Shown: positions 5,531 through 9,187 of the stretch, one piece after another
Layout of the letters: the number at the start of each line of letters is the position of its first letter
How positions within the stretch are numbered: position 1 is the stretch's first letter
NCBI GenBank assembly: GCA_959599635.1
Contig: CAUGJN010000070.1
Span: forward strand, 1-9,187
DNA length: 9,187 nucleotides
Origin: an uncultured Collinsella sp.
GTDB lineage: Bacteria; Actinomycetota; Coriobacteriia; Coriobacteriales; Coriobacteriaceae
Reading direction: 5' to 3'
Translations under genes and position numbers: made by a program
The notes under the pieces: model-generated
Databases searched by the model: none
Told to the model about the DNA's origin: nothing
The model's input: only the letters and a program-made list of their open reading frames with translations

Positions 5531-6445
5531 CTACCAGCTGCCTTCTATTTCGCGAATCCTCTGGTAGAGCCAATCGTTTTGCGGCACTTGGATATCGTGT
5601 TTGGCGGCCAGGCGGCAAATGGTGCCCGCGAACTCCTCGACTTCGGTCTTTCGTTGTGCGATGCGGTCCTGCGCCATCGAGGGCATACCGGTGGGGTCGA
5701 TTCCCTCGATGAGGTGCACCATCTGCGTCAGGTCTGCCTCGGTCAGCTCAATGCCCTCGGCATTGGCGACCGCAAGTGTCTCTCGCATGGCGGAGACAAA
5801 GCAGCGGCGCTGCTCGGAGCCGGCCTCTGTGGCGCTTCCATACGTTCCGCCGTAGGCCATGCACGTCTGGTTGATACCATCGTTGAGCATGAGTTTGGCC
5901 CACATGCGGTGCGCAATGTCGCTCTCGACGGTATGGGCGATGCCGCAGCGTGTGTAGAGCTCGTCGATGGCGGTGACGGTTGCGGGCTCGGTGCCCGCTG
6001 CCGCGCCAAAGCGAATCTCGCCCGCATTGGTAAAGGTGAGCTCTCCGTCGAGGAACACGGCATCCATGCCCTGGCAGATGCCCAGGACGGTGTGCTTCCA
6101 GCCAAAGCGCTCGGCAATCTTTTGCTCGCTCGTAATGCCGTTGCACAGCGAGGCGATGAGCGTGTTGGGTCCCACGACGCGCTCCATAGTCTTGAGTGCT
6201 TGGTTGAGTCCCGTCGTCTTGACCGTGAGAATGACCAGATCGGCGGGCGTTGCCTCACTGACGCGCACGGACTTGAGTGCGCAGGGCTCGCCGTTGACCG
6301 TAAGGGCGTCGCCTGCGTGACGCTCGAAACGGGCGTCGTCCATGACGTATTCGACGGCATCGTCGCCGAGTGCCTGGGCGATCATGCTGCCGTAGAGTAG
6401 CCCGACGCCGCCCTTGCCGATAAAGGCAACCTTGTTGATCTGCAC
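5531..6445 (-). CDS. panE: Ketopantoate reductase family protein (2-dehydropantoate 2-reductase)
   Basis: This 304-aa protein is of the PanE/ApbA family, usually about 300 aa. Family members reduce 2-dehydropantoate to pantoate with NADPH for pantothenate and CoA synthesis; some paralogues act on other 2-oxo acids. The Rossmann motif is GKGGVG (residues 10-15). Expected key residues are Asn102 in LCNGI, Lys184 in MWAKLMLNDGINQT (the catalytic Lys), Ser256, and Glu268 in SMAQDRIAQRKTEVEEF. The start is chosen as the GTG at 6445 because GAGGAG lies 9 nt upstream; the ATG at 6454 would touch that SD with no spacer. A terminator-like hairpin stands directly upstream of the SD. No other pan genes are visible, so the exact substrate, and thus the symbol, is less sure than the family. 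Confidence 0.88.
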   Translation of the reverse strand: MQINKVAFIGKGGVGLLYGSMIAQALGDDAVEYVMDDARFERHAGDALTVNGEPCALKSVRVSEATPADLVILTVKTTGLNQALKTMERVVGPNTLIASLCNGITSEQKIAERFGWKHTVLGICQGMDAVFLDGELTFTNAGEIRFGAAAGTEPATVTAIDELYTRCGIAHTVESDIAHRMWAKLMLNDGINQTCMAYGGTYGSATEAGSEQRRCFVSAMRETLAVANAEGIELTEADLTQMVHLIEGIDPTGMPSMAQDRIAQRKTEVEEFAGTICRLAAKHDIQVPQNDWLYQRIREIEGSW

Positions 6446-6462
6446 GTGAATCATCTCCTCAC

Positions 6463-6488
6463 AAAAAGGCGCCCGCGTGCGGAGCGCC
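6463..6488 (-). terminator. Terminator-like hairpin directly upstream of the ketopantoate reductase SD
   Basis: On the minus strand, GGCGC-(T bulge)-CCG, loop CACG, then CGG-GCGCC form an 8-bp GC stem, followed at once by TTTTT. It lies 73 nt after the stop of the 64-aa gene, so it fits as that gene's terminator. Its T-tract ends only 2 nt before the GAGGAG of the next gene, so it must also lie in the leader of any transcript of that gene. Confidence 0.75.
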
Positions 6489-6494
6489 CGGTGG

Positions 6495-6500
6495 ATTGTA
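6495..6500 (-). promoter_or_regulatory. Possible -10 element (TACAAT) for the ketopantoate reductase gene
   Basis: The minus strand reads GCATACAATCC; TACAAT fits TATAAT at five of six positions. A start 6-7 nt downstream falls at 6488-6487, the first bases of the hairpin, so the mRNA would begin with that stem. No good -35 lies at 16-18 bp. Confidence 0.3.
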
Positions 6501-6561
6501 TGCCGCTGGAGCATGTAGCGTGCACCGGAGGCGGAATTTAGAAGAACAAACGCATGAGAAC

Positions 6562-6756
6562 TTATGCCGCGGGGCAGATGGCAAAAACGCGTGCGGGATA
6601 TCCAACGCCATCGCGCGCCTTGGGGAAGGTGCAGAAGATGACGGCGCCTGTGGCGGGAAGCTCGTCCAGATGGTCCATGATCTCGGTCTGGTAACAGTCG
6701 ACCGAGAGGATGTATTGCTCGCCGGGATAGGGGTAGGCGTCCTCACGCGTGGCCAC
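6562..6756 (-). CDS. Small 64-aa protein of unknown function
   Basis: I do not recognise this protein. It begins with GTG at 6756 behind a strong SD, GAAAGGAGG, whose core ends 5 nt before the start, and ends at TAA. The product is soluble in character: an N-terminal charged and aromatic part (TREDAYPYPGEQYILSVDCYQTEIMDHLDELP, long enough for one strand and one helix) and a C-terminal beta-like part (GAVIFCTFPKARDGVGYPARVFAICP). Three Cys residues are present, with no signal peptide and no membrane helix. The strong SD and the terminator-like hairpin 73 nt downstream argue for a genuine gene. It is divergent from the aldo/keto reductase across 162 bp. Confidence 0.6.
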   Translation of the reverse strand: MATREDAYPYPGEQYILSVDCYQTEIMDHLDELPATGAVIFCTFPKARDGVGYPARVFAICPAA

Positions 6757-6802
6757 GCTTGCCTCCTTTCATCGGGCTTTTTGCTGATGTTAAAGCGGTG
6801 CC

Positions 6803-6832
6803 GTGACGGCCTGATTTCTGCTGCGTTACGAT
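6803..6832 (+). promoter_or_regulatory. Possible promoter of the aldo/keto reductase gene, with an overlapping dyad
   Basis: GTGACG (6803-6808) and TACGAT (6827-6832) are 18 bp apart and each matches consensus at four of six positions. The perfect inverted repeat GCCGT-G-ACGGC (6800-6810) overlaps the -35 and could be an operator. This is a weak call made from short motifs. Confidence 0.25.
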
Positions 6833-6918
6833 ACGTTCTCGATTGCGATTCCGATGTGCTTCGATGACGTGACAGGTTTGTTTCGCCTTATCAGGGCTTC
6901 GATGGGGGAGGAGGGGCC

Positions 6919-8109
6919 GTGCAATATCGCGTTGACCCCAAAAGCGGTAACCGTATCTCGGCGTTGGGGCTGGGCTGCATGAGGTTTCCCGGTGCGCCGG
7001 GACGCCCGGATGCGAAGACAGCCGACGCCATCATCTCCCGTGCAGTGGAGCAGGGGATTAACTACCTGGACACGGCCTATCTCTATCCCGGCAACGAGGC
7101 TTGCGTGGGCGCTTCGCTTGAGCGCCTAGGCCTACGCGACCAGGTTTTGCTCGCGACCAAGCTGCCGCATGCTTCGTGCAAATGCGCGGAGGATTTCGAC
7201 CGGTTCTTTGACGAACAGCTGCGTCGGCTGCGGACTGACCATATCGACTATTACCTTATGCACAACATCACCTCGCCCGCCCAGTGGAAACGTGTGGTGG
7301 CGTTGGGCATCGAGGACTGGATCGCGCGTCAAAAGGCGGCGGGGCGCATTCGCCAGATTGGTTTTTCGTATCACGGCAGCGCGGCGGATTTCCTGACGGT
7401 GCTTGACGCATATGACTGGGATTTTTGCCAGATCCAGTACAACTATGCCGGCGAGCGTTACCAAGCGGGAACGGCAGGACTCATGGCGGCTGCGGAGCGC
7501 GGTCTTGCGGTGTTTGTGATGGAGCCACTGCTGGGCGGTCGTCTAGCGGGCAAACTTCCGCCGCGGGCACGCGCTGTGCTCGATGGCGCCCGTGACCCGC
7601 ATTTGCGCACTCCGGCCGCCTGGGGGCTTTCGTGGGTGTGGAACCATCCTCAGGTGACGATGCTGCTTTCGGGTATGACCGATATCGCGCAAGTGGATGA
7701 GAACGCGGCGTTGGCCGATCGGGCCCTGCCGGATTCGATGACGGCTGCTCAGCTCGATGCCATCGCACGCGTGCTGAGGGAGTTTGAAAAATCGAATCGC
7801 GTGCCCTGCACGGGATGCGGCTATTGCATGCCGTGTCCTAAAGGCATCAATATCCCTGGGTGTTTTGCTGCCTACAACGCAAGCTATGCGCACAGCTGGT
7901 TTACGGGGCTGTCTCAATACTTTACGGCGAGCGCGGTGCGGACGAACGAGCCCAAGCTGGTGAGCAATTGCGTCAAGTGCGGCAAATGCGCGCGGCATTG
8001 CCCGCAGCACATCGATATCCCCGGGCGCTTGGACGACGTACGCCGCCGTTTTCAGCCTGGCCCCGTGACGGCGGTGCTTAAGGCCTTCGGCAAAACGCGC
8101 TCCTCGTGA
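6919..8109 (+). CDS. Aldo/keto reductase with C-terminal double [4Fe-4S] motifs
   Basis: This 396-aa cytoplasmic oxidoreductase fuses an aldo/keto reductase barrel (about residues 1-285) to a ferredoxin-like tail (about 295-370). The catalytic tetrad is visible: Asp51 and Tyr56 in YLDTAYLYPGNE, Lys81 in LATKLPH, and His115 in DYYLMHNI. Cluster one is C-x2-C-x2-C-x2-CP at Cys297, 300, 303 and 306 (CTGCGYCMPCP). Cluster two is C-x2-C-x2-C-x3-CP at Cys351, 354, 357 and 361 (CVKCGKCARHCP). This is the architecture of the iron-sulfur aldo/keto reductase group common in anaerobes; the substrate and electron partner are not known from sequence. It starts at GTG, with GGAGG 7 nt upstream. The oxidoreductase gene follows after 90 bp, without a clear T-tract terminator between, so they may share a transcript. 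Confidence 0.93.
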   Translation: MQYRVDPKSGNRISALGLGCMRFPGAPGRPDAKTADAIISRAVEQGINYLDTAYLYPGNEACVGASLERLGLRDQVLLATKLPHASCKCAEDFDRFFDEQLRRLRTDHIDYYLMHNITSPAQWKRVVALGIEDWIARQKAAGRIRQIGFSYHGSAADFLTVLDAYDWDFCQIQYNYAGERYQAGTAGLMAAAERGLAVFVMEPLLGGRLAGKLPPRARAVLDGARDPHLRTPAAWGLSWVWNHPQVTMLLSGMTDIAQVDENAALADRALPDSMTAAQLDAIARVLREFEKSNRVPCTGCGYCMPCPKGINIPGCFAAYNASYAHSWFTGLSQYFTASAVRTNEPKLVSNCVKCGKCARHCPQHIDIPGRLDDVRRRFQPGPVTAVLKAFGKTRSS

Positions 8110-8120
8110 CCCTTTTATAA

Positions 8121-8185
8121 CTTGCGGTGGAATAGTTCCTGCTTGCGGCAGAATAAGGCATCGACAGGAACTATTTCACCGCAAC
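8121..8185. repeat. 20-bp near-perfect inverted repeat containing three copies of a TTGCGG-led 13-mer
   Basis: The arms 8122-8141 and 8165-8184 match at 19 of 20 positions, and the mismatch would be a G-U pair in RNA; the loop is 23 nt. TTGCGGTGGAATA (8122-8134) recurs as TTGCGGCAGAATA (8143-8155), a direct repeat with a 21-bp period, and as TTGCGGTGAAATA inverted (8184-8172). The structure ends 3 nt before the SD of the next gene. It lacks a T-tract, so it is not a typical terminator. It could be an operator array, an mRNA leader hairpin, or a dispersed intergenic repeat. Confidence 0.8.
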
Positions 8186-8199
8186 TGAAGGGGGCTGTC

Positions 8200-9187
8200 G
8201 TGGGCCATCGGGATTCATGTGATGATTTACGTGAGGTTCGTTGGGGCGTTTTGGGCGCTGGACGCATTTCTCATCGATTTGCATCGTCGCTCAAGAAGGT
8301 CGACGGGGCACGGCTGGTGGCTGCGGCCGGCCGCACTCCTGCACATGTCGAGGAATTTTGCCGAGCGTTTTCGATTGATGCCGCGCACAGTTATGCCACG
8401 GCTGACGATAGCGGCGATGCGGCTTATGATGCGCTGATTGCCGACCCCGATGTCGACGCAATCTACTTGGCTCTTCCACATGGCATGCATGCGCATTGGG
8501 TCTGTCGGGCACTGCGCGCGGGAAAGGCCGTGCTGTGCGAAAAGCCGGCCGTTTTGAATGAAGAAGAGGCCCATGCGATCGCCTCCGTTTCCCGTGAGTG
8601 CGGCGTGCCGTTTATGGAGGCGATGAAAAATCGGTTTTGTCCGATGCATACTCGCGTGAAGGTCTTGCTTGCGTCGGGCGAGCTCGGCCGTATTGTCTCG
8701 ATTGAAAGCGTGCAAAAACTCGATTATGGTGAGCCTCCTTCGAGTTATCTGCTCGACCCGTTGCAGGGTGGCTGTCTATATGACATGGGCTGCTATGCGG
8801 TCGGTTGGTTTGAGGATTTGCTCGCGGGCGCGTGCGAGGTTTCGTCCCGTGAAGTTCGCTGGCGTGACGTATCGGGCGGCCGCGTGGATTGGGCCGATGA
8901 GATCCATATGAGTGTCGGCGGTATACCCATTCATATGGTGGTCGACGGCAAAGCAGCATATGAAAGCCGCTTAACGATTGCCTGCGAGCGGGGCTCGTTG
9001 GAAATCGAGCGCCTTCATCGCCCCGAACTCGCCCATGTGAAGTGCTCCGACGGACGAATGCTCGAAATAAATGCCCCGTTTGAGGTCGATGATTTCTACG
9101 GCGAAGCTTCGCATGCGACCCAGCTCATCCGGGCGGGGAAACTCGAGAGTCCCGTCATGCCCCTTGCCGCCACACAGCGCTGCGCGC
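8200..9187 (+). CDS. Gfo/Idh/MocA-family NAD(P)-dependent oxidoreductase, C-terminus cut by window edge
   Basis: This is a second Gfo/Idh/MocA dehydrogenase, distinct from the one at the left edge. The GTG start at 8200 is set by AAGGGGG 5 nt upstream; 329 codons are visible, so only a few are likely missing. The Rossmann core is VRWGVLGAGRISHRFA (GAGRIS at about 19-24). DVDAIYLALPHGMHAHWV (about 84-101) leads to CEKP with the hallmark Lys115. GGCLYDMGCYAVGWF carries the conserved D-x3-Y substrate-side motif. The motif style is closest to the dihydrodiol or glucose-fructose type, but the substrate is not identifiable. An inverted repeat stands directly before its SD, and it may be cotranscribed with the Fe-S aldo/keto reductase. 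Confidence 0.92.
   Translation, partial: MGHRDSCDDLREVRWGVLGAGRISHRFASSLKKVDGARLVAAAGRTPAHVEEFCRAFSIDAAHSYATADDSGDAAYDALIADPDVDAIYLALPHGMHAHWVCRALRAGKAVLCEKPAVLNEEEAHAIASVSRECGVPFMEAMKNRFCPMHTRVKVLLASGELGRIVSIESVQKLDYGEPPSSYLLDPLQGGCLYDMGCYAVGWFEDLLAGACEVSSREVRWRDVSGGRVDWADEIHMSVGGIPIHMVVDGKAAYESRLTIACERGSLEIERLHRPELAHVKCSDGRMLEINAPFEVDDFYGEASHATQLIRAGKLESPVMPLAATQRCA

Noticed and set aside
5519..6400. A 293-codon plus-strand frame opposite the ketopantoate reductase
   Set aside because: It is antisense to a gene with intact Rossmann and catalytic motifs; it has no SD and no recognisable domain.
7807..7839. The shorter C-x2-C-x2-C-x2-CP spacing in the first cluster of the aldo/keto reductase as a defect
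   Set aside because: CTGCxYCMPCP is, to my knowledge, the usual form in the iron-sulfur aldo/keto reductase group, so it is not treated as anomalous.
8121..8185. A short CRISPR array or insertion-sequence end
   Set aside because: The repeats are 13 bp with one inverted copy and no uniform spacers. No transposase or target-site duplication is visible.

Overview
The window looks like a chromosomal segment of a high-GC Gram-positive gut bacterium, most probably an actinobacterium of the Coriobacteriia (Collinsella-like). This is inferred from GC-rich codon use, frequent GTG starts with strong Shine-Dalgarno (SD) sites, and the gene styles present (a MetY-type sulfhydrylase, an Fe-S aldo/keto reductase, a small secreted SYG-rich protein). 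No rRNA or other species marker is present. There are no phage, IS or CRISPR features.

Left block (1-2361), all on the minus strand: a LysR-type regulator, then ribonuclease HI (rnhA), then a Gfo/Idh/MocA oxidoreductase that runs off the left edge. The gaps are 99 and 73 bp.

Centre (2362-3945): the LysR gene is divergent from metY (O-acetylhomoserine sulfhydrylase) across a 273-bp region. That region holds a good sigma-70-type promoter with an inverted repeat filling its spacer, two further palindromes, and a roughly 175-nt leader. The leader encodes a 17-codon ORF (MNCLPRRMPGSCLRPSA) with a perfect SD and two Cys codons. This looks like a leader-peptide attenuator for a sulfur-assimilation gene and is the most interesting signal here. 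metY ends at a strong intrinsic terminator and uses markedly biased codons, as highly expressed genes do.

Next (3946-5495, plus strand): a 312-bp gene-free stretch, a secreted 258-aa protein of unknown function (signal peptide, Ala/Glu coiled coil, Tyr/Ser/Gly-rich linker, Cys-containing C-terminal domain), a structured 186-bp spacer, and a 72-aa two-helix membrane protein. A bidirectional hairpin terminator follows.

Then (5531-6756, minus strand): a ketopantoate-reductase family protein and, upstream of it, an unrecognised 64-aa protein. A terminator-like hairpin sits directly before the SD of the reductase gene.

Right block (6919-9187, plus strand): an aldo/keto reductase with two C-terminal Fe-S cluster motifs, then a second Gfo/Idh/MocA oxidoreductase truncated by the right edge. 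Between them lies a 20-bp near-perfect inverted repeat built from three copies of a TTGCGG-led 13-mer. Most genes encode redox enzymes, but only the LysR/metY pair suggests a defined regulatory unit.
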